Source of the DNA: Enoplolaimus lenunculus
Taxonomy: Eukaryota > Nematoda > Enoplea > Enoplida > Thoracostomopsidae
DNA length: 64,000 nt
NCBI GenBank assembly: GCA_030248215.1
Contig: JASANG010000235.1
Span: 62,001-126,000, forward strand
Direction: 5' to 3'
Part shown: one piece after another, positions 45,597 to 58,074 of the stretch
How positions within the stretch are numbered: the stretch's first letter is position 1
How the letters are laid out: every line of letters begins with the position of its first letter
Translations under genes and position numbers: made by a program
Notes under the pieces: generated by a model
Database searches by the model: none
Seen by the model: only the letters and a program-made list of their open reading frames with translations
What the model was told of the DNA's origin: nothing

Positions 45597-48500
45597 ATGA
45601 AATCATTCATAGATCATTCAACAGCGTTGTTAACGAGCGTTGCACCAGATTCATTAGGGCCTGACATTTCTACTGAGGACCAACCAACTGATGCTGCAAG
45701 CATATCTCCCCGACCGAATTTGCTATGTTTACCTCTGCCGACGGTATCGGGCGGCAAAGTATCGCCTGGTCTGCTGGTGGAAAATGCAGCGGGAGCCGCT
45801 GGTGGTTCTACAACATTGACTTTTAGCGACGAGGAAGAGGACGATAGCAACGATGCTGCAGATACCAATGGGAATTACTCTGGGGGACCTGAACCGAATG
45901 CGTTTGGCGCGCGGACTGGAACATTACAAAAATGGACAAACTATATCCATGGTTGGCAGGTATGTATCCGCAACGTGCATAAAACTCCTGCATTTATATA
46001 GTTTAGTTTCACGTGTGAGTAATGGTAATTAGGGAATATTTTTAGATATATACGTATATGGACAAAGTGTGTAAACGCCGGTACCAAGCCGGGACAAGTT
46101 AGAACACGTAAAGAGGACTATCAACACAAGCTACGTATATGGAGGCTAACAGTGGGAAAGTGTACTCTAACTTCTTGTGATTTTCATATTTTTCAATGGC
46201 AGGGTACAACCGGAATATTAAAATTTTTTAGGTGGAAATTAAGATATTTTACTAAAAAATGACGATAAAAATTAAATAGATTTCATTCGTATAGTATATA
46301 AACCTTGATAATCGCCGAAAATAAACAGTCGAAGGTACATTTCGCTTCCGTGGATTATGGAAGTCTAAAATACAGCAGATAAATCGATTTCCTTTCCAAC
46401 TAGGATTATTTCACCAATAATATTGCAAAAAAGAAAATTAAAATGAATTTTTCGGTGACATGTATTTTTCATTTTCCGTTTCCGGTAATTTTTTCAAATT
46501 CCGGTTCCTGTAAATAGTAGTTCCGGTTGCACCCTGTTCAAAGTATAACTGAGCGTGATAGGATTGTTTTTCAAGCGAGTCAATTAAGAATTGCATATAA
46601 AAACTGGACCGGTTAGGTCCCGGAAAATAAAGTACGGGTCGATGCCCGGTGCATGTCTAATATATGAGTAAATACACTTCAACTAAGGTTATTGCACTAG
46701 GCAATATATTAAAAAATTAAAATGTGCGTTACGGTCGCACGTATTTTTACCTTTCCGTTCCGGTAATTTTCTTAGAATCAAAACAAAGCGGAGTTGAATG
46801 ATCGTTTCATTGATATTATGAGCACTCATGAATATACTTCATATATACGTTGTTTTTGATTACAGAGTCGTTATTTTGTGCTGACACACGGTTCTTTGAA
46901 TTATTACAAATCTGAAATCGATACTGCATTTGGTTGTCGCGGCGCTGTCAGCATTAACAAAGCAGTAATACAGGTACGTACGTACGTATTATTTAATCGC
47001 GAAAAGCTGTCGTTGTGATAACGGTTCAAGTGTTTCGCTATTATGCCAGTCATATTGTGTGTTTTACTTGCTTTTCGTTTAGCATTGATTTAATTCGCTT
47101 CTATAATTGGATTTGGATATTTATTGTCATAAATTATAAATACCTAGTGTATTTGCAACAGGAGCATGAATTTGACGAGTTGCGGTTTGATATTTCGGTC
47201 AATGATTGTGTTTGGTATTTGCGCGCAGATACTCAAGAGGAGCGGCAGCGTTGGATAGAAGCACTTGATGCTTACAAAGTACGTATGTAACTGGCAGCTG
47301 CGTTTTGGCTCTATTAATTCAAACAATTATGTGCTTTTTCAATATTTTTCAATTCAATGTGTATAAATCGTGAAATCATCAATTGTAATTTAGACTTTAA
47401 AGCTTCTGGACTGTACTGTGATTTCTTTTAACCCACTAGCCTCTGCACATAGCTTCGATTTCGCTAAGTAGTCGGCCATCATCTGTGCTGCTCATGTGCC
47501 TAAGGATTTGCTCGGTAGTATGTCAAAGGAAGTTTTCCAATTAGGTGCGCAAGTTTAGTATTGATATTGTGTAAACTTTCTATTTATTTAAGTCTGATTC
47601 TGGCTATGGCAGCCAAGGCGATCTTCGCCGCCATGGTTCACTTATATCGCTAACGTCGAATAAAAGCCTTACCAGCTCATCATCATTTAAGGTGAGCAGA
47701 GAGCAGTTGAAGTTTCTCGTTATTTGAACGAATTTGCCAGAATTGTACCTGGTTGAGTGTTTTGCTTTAAATTCGGTTTACCGCTTAGTGTTTTGTCAGA
47801 ATAAAGCGTTCGTGTAATATAGAAGACTTTAAGTAGTAATATCTTGGCCGCAGCAGCATAACTACTGTTCTATATGCAGCTGTTGCTAGATTGTTTTGAA
47901 GTTAAAGCATAAAAACTCAGTTTTAGAATCGTTTTTAAAGCGATTGCCTAAAAATGTGCGTGAAACAACTGATTTGTTGTTTTTGTTGTTTTAATTAATA
48001 AAATATTGTGACTGTATTTCAGCATGGACGCGGGTTGCGCGAAAAACTAGCAGAAATGGAAACATTTCGTGACATTTTGTGCCGGCAAATTGATACTCTG
48101 CAGTCGTATTTCGACATTTGTACCCAGATTCAGCCTGCAGGGGCAATCGCTGGCAACGGCAGCGCTAATGGTGCTAATACAACAGCCTTTCGTGATATAA
48201 GTAATGCGTCGTTCAAAACAGTTTTGTCAATGGTGCCACAAAATCTTTGATAAACCAGGGCTATTAGGTGTTAGTGCCTTCTTAAAAGCTCGTGATTGCC
48301 CTGGACTGTCACAAAATTTGACCTTTTACAGATTTGTATATTCATAGCACACATTATTTATATGAGTGTTATGAAACTTTACTCTTTTTGCTTCAGTTTT
48401 CAGTGCAAAGCTAATGGTGGATTCGTTTTGAAAACTAGATTTTGGTGCTTTTAACCTTAAATTTGGCTGACCCTACCTTGGAAATCAATTAAGTGATGAA

Positions 48501-51500
48501 GTCGTAGCTACTTGACCGAGAGCTGTGGTGGGGGAAACAATTCTTATGTAATGGGGCCTTTCCCACAAAGAATGCCCAGTAACACTTATAAATGGTTTAA
48601 CACATATAAATAACATGGATGTTTACCTAGCAATCTATAAGTTTAATCTGGGTGGTCTCAGAAAATCTGCACGGTATATTTACTGTGACGCTTTGGTTGT
48701 TTCAGGTGATGTTGATACAAATAATTTCGACGATGATGAATCTGGATCTGCCGATAGTGACATAATTGGGTTTTCACATAAACGTGAGTCGGTTCTTTGT
48801 AATTTTTATCCGATTGTATTGCTGGTACGCCGAACAAACATATTTTAGACGTCGTGCCCATAGACGTACAATAGCTTTTGCTCTGTAAGCATACCTGCAA
48901 GGTACATTTAAGTCATACATTTTTCTTGAAAGAAACCTCGATGTATCATTGCCACATATGGTTTGAGGCAGGGTGTAATCGGAATTCCGATCCAAAACGA
49001 GTTCCGATTCCGATTACACAATCAATCGGAATCAGAATTTCTACATTTTAATTTTAGGCCTACTTGTTGTGAGATCTTGCATAAAAATTCTGCATCATTT
49101 ATCTATTAAATTGTTTTCGATGAGTTAACTTATCAATAATTGATTGTAGTTTAGTTTTACAGAGCCAAAAAATGATTGCCAATTTGTTCACGCAACGTTT
49201 TTTGAGAATTGTTACCGGCGAACGGACACCGTAAATCAATATTATACTTGTTAATACAAAATATCCGTATAGTCGCAAAGTTTAGTTCCGATTTTGGTAT
49301 AAATTTGCTGTTCCGATTCCGGTATAATCCAGTTCCGCTTTGCACCCTGCTTTGAGGTCGTAGTATTGCATATCTTGCGACTCCTTTGACTTGTATATAT
49401 TAATTGCGAATTCGTTTGAATGAAAAACTGTTCTAATATTCGTTAGCATTGTTGATAAGTCTTTATGTGTAGTGATTTTTCTGCAATATTGCATTTATTT
49501 GTTTTGACTAATGTTTCTACCAGGAAGCGACCGGATATCCGGCTTCGGCAAAAACTACATCCGGCTCAAGTATTTCAGGTTGCCGAATGTTTTGTAAAAA
49601 CTTCAAAAATCTGAACCATCATTTGTATTTATGCCAACTACCATAGAACTGATTTACTTACTTGTACATATTTTTTTCTGTCATATATGTAGTAGAAATT
49701 ACTTCTGATATTTGAATGACATCTAGTATTAGATTTGAATTAAGGAGGCGTGAGCGCAACAAGTGCTGGAAGTGCCATTGCAGTAATCGCGAAACTAACT
49801 TACGACCACGACAGCACCCCAACAACAATTGGACCAGTTTTACACCATGGCAGTGTTAGCGGGGGGACACATGGCTCACTGATGGATTTTAAAGGCGAAG
49901 CTCTGACATTCAAAGCAACCACGTCAGGCCTTTTATCGACACTGCATCACTGTGTGGAATTAATGCAACAACGCGAAGAAACCTGGAAACGTCGGCTAGA
50001 CCGGGTAATAATTATTGTGGTGCTATTTTTTAAGTTTTTTAATGTCGTTCGGCGGCGTCCGTTCCCGTGCGGCATCCTACACGATGTGGCGACCCTGCCA
50101 ACCGTATACATCACTGTTACGCAATGTATGTACATTCACTGGACAGAATAAATTTGAGTTCAATAAGCAGTGGTTCTGCATAGTTATCGTTTCGAGATCA
50201 CTTGGTCTGCAACTTTGTTACAACGGTGTGATAATTTTCAGTTTGGTACCTAGTAGCAAGATTTGCGATTTTTAGTCGTTAATCTGGTTGCATCACGTGG
50301 GTCTTTTCCATCATACCCTCACTCCAATTGAGGGGGATCGAATGCTCGTTTTAAATGTCAAACAAAACAGGGAATGCACACAGTGTTGTAGCCTACATAT
50401 CGCAGTGTTTATGTTACAGATTTAGTGCGCAAAACTCACCCTTTTACAACCTTCGTAATCAGTGAAAGGGTACCGTCAAAGCCAGACCACGTGATACCAC
50501 AAATACCGACTGGTATTTTTTCTAAGCGTCACACTCTGTGATTATACACTCTTGCTAGTAGTAACTGCCGGATTAGTGAAACAGTTACTTGCTAATTATG
50601 TTTGACTTCCAAAATACTCTTTTTTCATGCATGTGTTTAGAATGACATTCTGTATATTTACAGGAAGTCGACAAACGCAAGCGATACGAAGATGCATACA
50701 AACAAGCAAGTGCAGAAGCAGTCGCACTTCGATCAAAACCACATGCTGCAATTTATGGTAGTCCAGATCTTGAGGTTAGATCAAACATATTGAGGTTGGC
50801 ATGTGTAGATTTCAGTTTCATTGTACGTTCAGTTGTAATGCGCGAAATTCAAAGATTGTGCCGCCTTACTGCGTGTTTTCGGTGCATACCGTCGAAGTTT
50901 TGCGATGCTCCTATGCAAGATGTGACGTTCGTTAGAAATTTGCGAAATGGTTTAATTTAGCGTGTTGGCTGTGGTTGTTTAACTTTAAAATTGGAGCTTT
51001 GAAGAAAAGTTTAATACACGGATTGATTTGTTAACTCACATTTTGTAGATACTGTACTAAACTATGACCTTAACGCTGTTACAATACCTTCAAGCGTTTA
51101 GCTCTGTTTTATCTTGTGCTGTTACGCTTTATAGATTACATATTTTTAGGAAGGTCCACATTCCAAATTGAATGAAGAAGAATGGCACGACGCCTTAGAC
51201 GCCGCCCTTGAACGCGTTGACGCTGAAGAGAAACGCATTCAACGAATCATATCGCAGCATAGCAATACTGCTACAACTGCAGTTGCAACCAGTTCAACTG
51301 CTGATTGCAATAATTACCCAACGCCCGTGACAGGTCCAGCTCGCAAGCCGCTATACCGCATCATGCTTAGCCGAGACCATCGTTTATTTGAAACGGTATG
51401 TGGCGTTGTAGGGGACACACGAAGCAAAGGATGGCAAGCATCGGGTAAATCAATTTGCGGCAACCTTATTGCGGAAAAACACTAAAAATGAGAATGTGGC

Positions 51501-54500
51501 GTGCAATATGTAAAGTAATGTAGTATTCTAAACACCTATTTCTGCCAGTTAGTTACTGGGCTATCTCAAACACAAATTGTTAATGGGTAATTTTGGCGAT
51601 GTTTTAATTTAGGTGCATGTACGGTACGGTTAGGTTTTTTGAAGTTGCTCAACCATTAGCATCGCTTCAGCTATCTGTTTATTTATCATTCTATTGATTT
51701 AACTGCATGCTTTAAGATTGAATCGATAACAAGCGAACAATTGCACTATGCGAAAGCCGGCGTCTCTGACGGTGTGTGGCAGTTGTTTGCGGAAGATGGC
51801 GAAATGAAAATGTTCAAGCGCGAAGTAGAAATTAATGGACTTGTTTGCGATCCGCTTAAAGCCGTTCATAGCGTACAGGTAGGCGAAGGTAGATCGTGAA
51901 AGTACAAAGATTTGTTAAGCGAGGTACCAACATTTTTACCAGTTTTGGAGTTGCCTTTACGGTTCGGCAGATATGAGAAATTTTCAAAAAGTGCTGCGTA
52001 TAAAGAACCGAAAATTTTACGTAACGTGTTTATGATGAAATTTTACTCAACACATAAGCATAAATTATCGGAACCGATTTGTGCCCATCGTCGTATTTTG
52101 CAAGTTTCCATGGTGTTTTGTTTAAGGGTGTTACTGCACGCGAGTATTGCCATTATTTCTTTGAAGCCGACTACAAGATGGATTGGGATGGTATGCTGTT
52201 ATTTAGCGCATTTTTAATGAATGAATAAATCTGTATTGCCTTTTTCTATGTTAGTGTTTTCAGCCAAAACATTATAGGCAGTCCTCGACCCAATGATAGG
52301 TAGTAGAACCAGAGTGAAGACTATTGTGCTACGTTTCCAGCAATTTCGCTCTTTATATTACTAGATAATATATATGTCAGTGCAGCTGCCGGTAAGAATA
52401 AAATACAGTAGACAGCGTATTGTGTTCTGCAGGATACCAACATGCATTACCTGGCTTCTCCACAACTTGAAAATTTCCGCCGGGGGGCGTTTCCTGTGGG
52501 GGCCCCCAGGAGTTGGGGCAGCTAATTTTGCTGGGGAGCAGTTTTCCTGGGGGGCCCCCAGCTGATCTGGGGGGTCCTGGGGGGCAGGCTCAAAATTTTG
52601 CAAGCCGACTTTTTGGACCATTTTTTATTCTAGATCGTATTTCCAACTCAACTGAAGATTACTCATCGCTCAACATGAAAAAATTCCCCGCAAACGCTAA
52701 TAACAATAATTTTAACAAATATTACTGACAACTTTACCAGAAGTTGAAAGAAGCACAATTATATAAAATATAGATAATCTATAATTGAAACTGTGATTAA
52801 CATATATTTTATATATTAGTCACAGCTTCAGTTTATCATAAGGCTCAGGCGGGTTGAACTTGTTGCTGCAAGGTACTTTCGAATGCTGTATGCCCTGAAA
52901 CGGTATTTATATAATTGTGCTTTTTTCAGTTCATCACTGAATTGTACTAGTTACTATCGGTATTTGTAACGCTATCAAAAAATTATGAGTACTCAGCGTA
53001 ATATAAAATCACATTTTGCCGAATGTCCGCCTCAAAAAAAGTCCAGGTCTTTATGTTTTAACATTGAAAATTTTTGGTTTAGAAAAGTCCTGGAGGCCCC
53101 CAGCAAAAAAATTTGCTGGGGGGCGGCCGAAAATTCGCCGGGGGGCCTTTCCTGGGGGCGGCAAAATTTTCGCCGGGGGGGGGGATGAAAATTTCGAAAA
53201 GTGCTGGGGTCCCCCGCCCCCCCCCCCCCGCTGTGGAGAAGCCAGATTACAGATTGCGACGTTTGTTTTTAGCAACTCTCGAAGAAATATCAGTAGTTGA
53301 AAATTGCTCAGACGATACGTCAATCATTCATCAAATACATAAAAGGTTGTGGCCCGCTGCGCAACGCGAGTCGCTGTTTTGGTCGCATATGAGACGCGCG
53401 GCGTCGGAGGCTATAGACGAGGACGCTGTTGATTGCTGGATTGTGTGTAATCAAGACACACAGTGCGATAGTGTTCCGGTGAGTATGTCTCTACTTAGAT
53501 GTTTATTTGTGTACCTGCGCAAGGGCGTAGCCAGGGGTTGCATTTCAGGTGTCCTACCCCTTTCCCGTTTGGGTTTTGTACAGAGGTTTTTAAACACGGT
53601 TTCGGTTGGCAGCACAAGAACCCTATACGGTTTTTGGAACTTAAGCCCATTCTCAAACGTTACACGTGGAATCGATTAAAAACTATAATATCTGGAGCGC
53701 AGTGGGCGGGTGGCCTAATTTTGGAGAACTGAGGCACGATAATGAGGTGTCTATTTTTAATGCACTTATTAAGTCGTGCTGACGTTTAGTAAACAAATAC
53801 ACATTGCGTAATAGTTATACACGTTTTAGTGCGCGAAAGGTTCATTGCGAGTTGGTTTAACTGTTGCGATGGTTTGCCAAACCGTGATAAACTCAACAGA
53901 TGAACGAATTACAAGTACAACATCCACCCCAGAAGAACGCAGAGCAGCGGTACAAAACATTTCTCGAGATGCAATTTCATGCAAAATAATATATGTGTCA
54001 CAAGGTAGGTGTATTCGTTTACACTCTATACAATTCGAAAACAAATTCTTTGTTTAGTAACTAGTAACCGCAAGTCGTGAAAATGTATATTTAGTAGATT
54101 GATTGGCTTACGGTACCCTACGCGCTAGAAACGTCAAAATGTTTACAACCACCCTGATAGATACGTATTGTTTTCTTGATTTATATACAATTGCAAATTT
54201 ATGTGTTTTGTTGACGAGAGCAGCTAAAATTCAAGCTAGAGTTAAACGCTTCGGCATGAAATATGATTCCATTATGCAAGTATTCACAAAAACCAAAACA
54301 GAAATCATGTACGGGTTTATACTTCGCGTGTTAAATATTAAGTGTGCAAAATTCAATAATTGCAATAAATTGTTTTCAGTAAATCCTGGCGGTTGGGCGC
54401 CGTCTTCTATACTACGAACAGTGTACAAACGAGAATATCCTCGATTCTTGAAACGATTCACGCAATACGTTGTCGAGAAAACAAACGGTAATCCAGTTGT

Positions 54501-54507
54501 GCTCTAA
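45597..54507 (+). CDS. CERT1: Ceramide transfer protein CERT (StAR-related lipid transfer protein 11)
   Basis: CERT carries ceramide from the ER to the trans-Golgi for sphingomyelin synthesis. Coding exons are 45597-45959, 46866-46973, 47162-47278, 47593-47691, 48023-48170, 48706-48783, 49745-50004, 50664-50774, 51150-51395, 51717-51878, 52127-52190, 53273-53478, 53830-54004 and 54380-54507. All are GT-AG and in phase, giving 754 residues (human 598 or 624). Order: acidic N-terminus (1-107); PH domain (108-196, [10 protein letters not shown]...[15 protein letters not shown]); serine-repeat motif (197-229, [14 protein letters not shown]); coiled coil (233-263); [12 protein letters not shown] block; FFAT-like EWHDALD (439-445); START domain to the C-terminus ([22 protein letters not shown]). 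The exon-7 start is ambiguous: 49794 also fits. The exon-5 donor at 48170 was chosen by phase; unspliced, the frame runs on to a stop at 48250. START positions known to contact ceramide in human read D585, Q606, N645 and Y709, with W612 and W718 at the pocket mouth. Confidence 0.96.
46200..46536 (+). mobile_element. hAT-type MITE in CERT intron 1
   Basis: CAGGGTACAACCGGAATATT to GTTCCGGTTGCACCCTG, 337 bp. The flanks TTCAATGG and TTCAAAGT share 6 of 8 bases. Interior of the TTTCCGGTAATTTTTT subtype. Confidence 0.8.
48969..49349 (+). mobile_element. hAT-type MITE in CERT intron 6
   Basis: CAGGGTGTAATCGGAATTCC to CAGTTCCGCTTTGCACCCTG, 381 bp. The flanks GTTTGAGG (48961-48968) and CTTTGAGG (49350-49357) match at 7 of 8. 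Confidence 0.85.
50025..50105. mobile_element. Foldback element F scrap in CERT intron 7
   Basis: GTCGTTCGGCGGCGTCCGTT and GTGCGGCATCC, similar to one arm of the foldback family. It begins about 20 bp after the exon-7 donor. Confidence 0.4.
52451..53245. mobile_element. TIR element with G-rich arms in CERT intron 11
   Basis: CTGGCTTCTCCACAAC and its inverse GCTGTGGAGAAGCCAG enclose 795 bp, with an exact 5-bp duplication ATTAC (52446-52450, 53246-53250). Both arms are built from GGGGGC/GCCCCC words (GGGGGCCCCCAGGAG; GGCCCCCAGCAAAAAAATTT). The right end lies 27 bp before exon 12, so the element forms nearly the whole 3' half of the intron. Confidence 0.75.
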
Positions 54508-56939
54508 CGGCTCGTAAAACACGTGGAATGACTTAACAAACGAAGGTGTTCATTATAAACGGACACATAATGGTCGTGGGCTGAGCTTTGCTTCGGACAT
54601 ATTGGAATTTGTAAAACTGAACTGTGCGATTACTGGTTTGTCTGTCGGCTTTGAGCTCGCTTTGGGCAAGAATGTGATTGTAGTTAGCCGACATTTTGAC
54701 TTGATGTGATTTCGGAACATATATTATGGTGTGGATTGCAGATGAACGTCCCAAGTTGACAGAGTAAGAGAGGCATGGATGAAGCAATGGCAGAATTAAT
54801 TAGCCACAGTGTGCTTTCGTGGTTGCATAGGGCTTTCAAGTTCGAAGGAGAGATATACAGCCATGGGTTATTTGCGTATATGTTATTTTAAATATAATTT
54901 TTTTACCTGGTGTATTAATTAGCCACGAATAATTTTAGCTTCTGTACAATTCCGATTGCATAATAAATCGGACTCGGAATTTTGAAATGTTAAATTTTGC
55001 ATAGAAATGATCTTGATTTCAACAGTTAAACACACAAAACTATCGTTTTATTTTGAAAATAACAATAATGATGGTAATTTAGTTTTACAGAAGTAAAAAA
55101 TCATGCGTCGTTTTTCAAAATTGTTGCCAGCCAACAGACTCCCCAAACTATTATGATGTTTTGTTAATACAAATTATCCGTATAGTCACAAAATTTGTAG
55201 TTCCGATTCTGGTATGCTGTTCCGGTTACGATATAATCCTGTTCCACCTTGCACCCTCAGCTGTAGCCGCGAAAATTTTTGGAAAGATCAAAAAGCATGA
55301 AATTGGAAAAAGTAAAATTTTAATTTAGGAACAACCCCTCAATTACTTCTTTTTAATTTATTTCATGCGGTAGACATTTCAGTTTAAATTGTATGTATGG
55401 TGGTTGCTGTTCCAATAATATGGATGACAGGTACATCTAAAAATCTAGTTCTGCGTGGATTAAATGGTTTTGGAGTACCGATTCAGCGGCAGCTGTATAG
55501 CTGGCAATCCTGTGATTAGCTGACTGACTTCAGTACTTGAAAGTCATCAGAAAAACTTAATAATTTATAAAATAACAGCAAAATAAACGATACGTCTCTT
55601 ATCTACGTAGTATTATTATATTCGCAGTTTCTGGCGTTATTTGTTGCCGTCTAATCTTCTGCTGGTATTTCTGATTCAGCAAAATGTTGTTATGGTAATT
55701 TTTTGTTCAATTTCTAAAATTACTTTTAACATTGTTTTTGGACTCGGTATTTACTTCTGTTACTCTAAGTGATACGAAATATAAGTGTGGTCTCTACCAA
55801 GTTTGCAATACAGGATTCTAAAATTAAGAGCTTGAATGCTATACAACACATTATTTTTTGAAAATTGTAGTCTTGTGAACCGTGTAAAATATTGTTGGTC
55901 TTTGGCAGTATACGTTAGCTTGGTTGTGGTGCTATTCGGTTGAGGTGGTGCGGTCATGGACAGACGCAAGGTGGAGACATTGGTTTTATATCATCTTTTC
56001 CAAGAGGCGGCGCGAAACTCTTCTAGGGTTTATTAGCTGCGTTATCTATGGGACTGGTAAGCACACAGGGCGCTAATGTAAACCTACTTTGTATATCTGT
56101 GTGACCTACGATATGTTTATATGTGTGTACATATTGCATCGTTTTGTCTGAAAAAGGCTGATATGTGTGCATAGGTCTTCAAAAGGGATTAGATAAGGTT
56201 TTTGTTGCTAAGGCTATTGTTCAATATTGTCTTTAGATAATAGACTTCGAATAGTGATTTTGTAAAAAAAAGATAAATATCATATGATTGACTGTAATGT
56301 TTCCGGTTAAGCGTATAATATGTTTATATAAGGTACTTTGTAGTTGCTGCTGTTTTACTGCAAAGGGATGTAGCCAGGATTTTGCGATGAGGGTTTTGTT
56401 TAAAATATAATTTGGAAGGAGATTCTTGGGTTACCAACTGAAAAAAGTTCTTAAAATTCCTGGACAAAATCGCAAAGGGGTTGACTTTAAACTCCCCCAA
56501 GGCTATGCCGCTTTTGTTGCCAGATTGAAAATTTAGGTTTCCGACTAGGAATAATATAATATTACCATCTGTGTATATTGCGTATATTGAGTTAAATATT
56601 AATGGCCCTTTTTTGTAAATGGTTAAGACAATTTTGCACCGTAAGCCGTTTTGTGAAGATCTTTCGGAAGCTTAGTAAAAATTCGTTAACTATAAATGGA
56701 TTTAAAATATGGCGCATATTCAACAGACTTACAAAATGTTTGCGTCTTCAGGTCAGTTTGAAATTTGAAAACATTAAATTATTTGCTAATGATGTGATAA
56801 TATTAACAACAAACTGTAAAACTTCAGAACGCGGCAATATTCTGCATCACTATTATCCATCACTGGGAAATCGTGGATTCGTGTAGCGTAGCGACAAATT
56901 ATTTTCAAAGGGGTCCTTACCTTTTCGGTGCACCTGTTC
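54508..56939. other. CERT 3' flank and intergenic DNA
   Basis: 54945-55257 is a hAT-type MITE with a worn left end (right end GTTCCACCTTGCACCCT). 56363-56512 is a remnant with GTAGCCAGGATTTTG and CAAGGCTATGCC ends. The CERT 3' UTR must start here; AATAAA near 55580 is a candidate only. No further gene. Confidence 0.45.
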
Positions 56940-57043
56940 GGGTGGCACTATACTTCTAATGCCGTGCGGTGTCGTATGTGAATTGCTCAGCTATGGTACC
57001 GCATGGTCACGTACGGCGCCAGACGATAAGTATGGTGCCACCC
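56940..57043. mobile_element. Small foldback MITE, GGGTGGCAC ends
   Basis: GGGTGGCACTATACTT and the inverse AAGTATGGTGCCACCC, 104 bp, with GCCGTGCGG/GTACGGCGCC inside. Its ends resemble those of the larger foldback family (GGGTTGCGCTATACTT). Confidence 0.8.
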
Positions 57044-57890
57044 AAATTAATTTTCATTCGTTAATTGAATTTACAAACTGAAGATGATTGGTTAGTTATT
57101 TATTTAATAAAACGATTATTGTGTTATAAACTGCTTCAGTTGACATTTGTGTAAATCTTTCTGCATTATGTTTATATATCCGGCGGCGTAAATGCTGAAA
57201 ATTTTGCAAACATTTTTCTTCTGGATATTGCCATCATTTTCGTACACATATATTGTTGATTGAAACTTGAATGCAAGTTACTAGAGTATGCTCATTGCAA
57301 ACTGCGATAAATATGCGCACATTTTATTGTGACAACAGACAGTGTTTGTATGGAAATTTCTTGTTTGTATACTGTCAAAATTCTGTATTGTTTGCGATTA
57401 ATTTACACTTGCATCATTCATTGTGTCTCATCGTAATTGTTTTTAATCATTAGGCAGACGCAATACAGTTTCGGCAGTTGTTTACTTGGCAGCCGGGGAT
57501 GATATGGGTGAAAATTTTGCTGGAAATATGAGCTTATCAGTGTTGTAGGGCAAATGTAGCGGTTTCGGACAGTATGATCGAGACAGTGTATGGCTAGCGC
57601 TCAAGGCCCGTAGCCAGAGCGTGTGCGATCAGTGACTGCGCAACTAAATTTTAACTGTGCATAGGTAGGTCTCAAAGTGCATGTTGGGGAAAATTCAGTG
57701 TTGCAATGTGTTTTATCAAGGGGACACGAAGGAAAATAATATATACAATGATTCATTGCACACGGAAGTCAGTTTTGAAACTGAGAAGTGATAAACACAT
57801 TGAGTACATTTTCGGATAGGTATATTCAGCGTACCTGAAAGTAAACGCAGCAGGATACTGACAATACAGACATTTATTCTTTTTAGTTAG
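57044..57890. other. Intergenic AT-rich DNA, nothing recognised
   Basis: Only a scrap with CAAGGCCCGTAGCCAGAG near 57601 recalls the GTAGCCAG-type transposon end. Confidence 0.4.
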
Positions 57891-58074
57891 TTGTAGTGAC
57901 CCGAATATAAGGGGGATAATAAGGGCCCCGGTCCGCAATGAGAGTCCGAATCAATAGGAGTCTAACCAATAGCAAATGATGATATAAATCAAAGCTTTGT
58001 TGACCAAATAATTGGAGCTGTATTGAATAAGTAATAAATATAACAATCCGAAACCGAAATTCGGGTCAGTACGG
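57891..58074 (-). mobile_element. MITE family A, internally deleted (184 bp)
   Basis: TTGTAGTGACCCGAATATAA at the left and AATTCGGGTCAGTACGG at the right, with only short internal segments left (GAATCAATAGGAGTC). Confidence 0.75.

Noticed and set aside
53113-53679. 188-codon plus-strand frame beginning in a G-rich run
   Set aside because: It fuses transposon sequence, CERT exon 12 and intron 12. Only 53273-53478 is coding, as shown by the START domain and splice sites.
56602-56886. 94-codon frame with FANDVIILTT, recalling the FADD box of reverse transcriptases
   Set aside because: No other RT motif (such as PQGS) nearby in any frame, so the similarity is probably chance.
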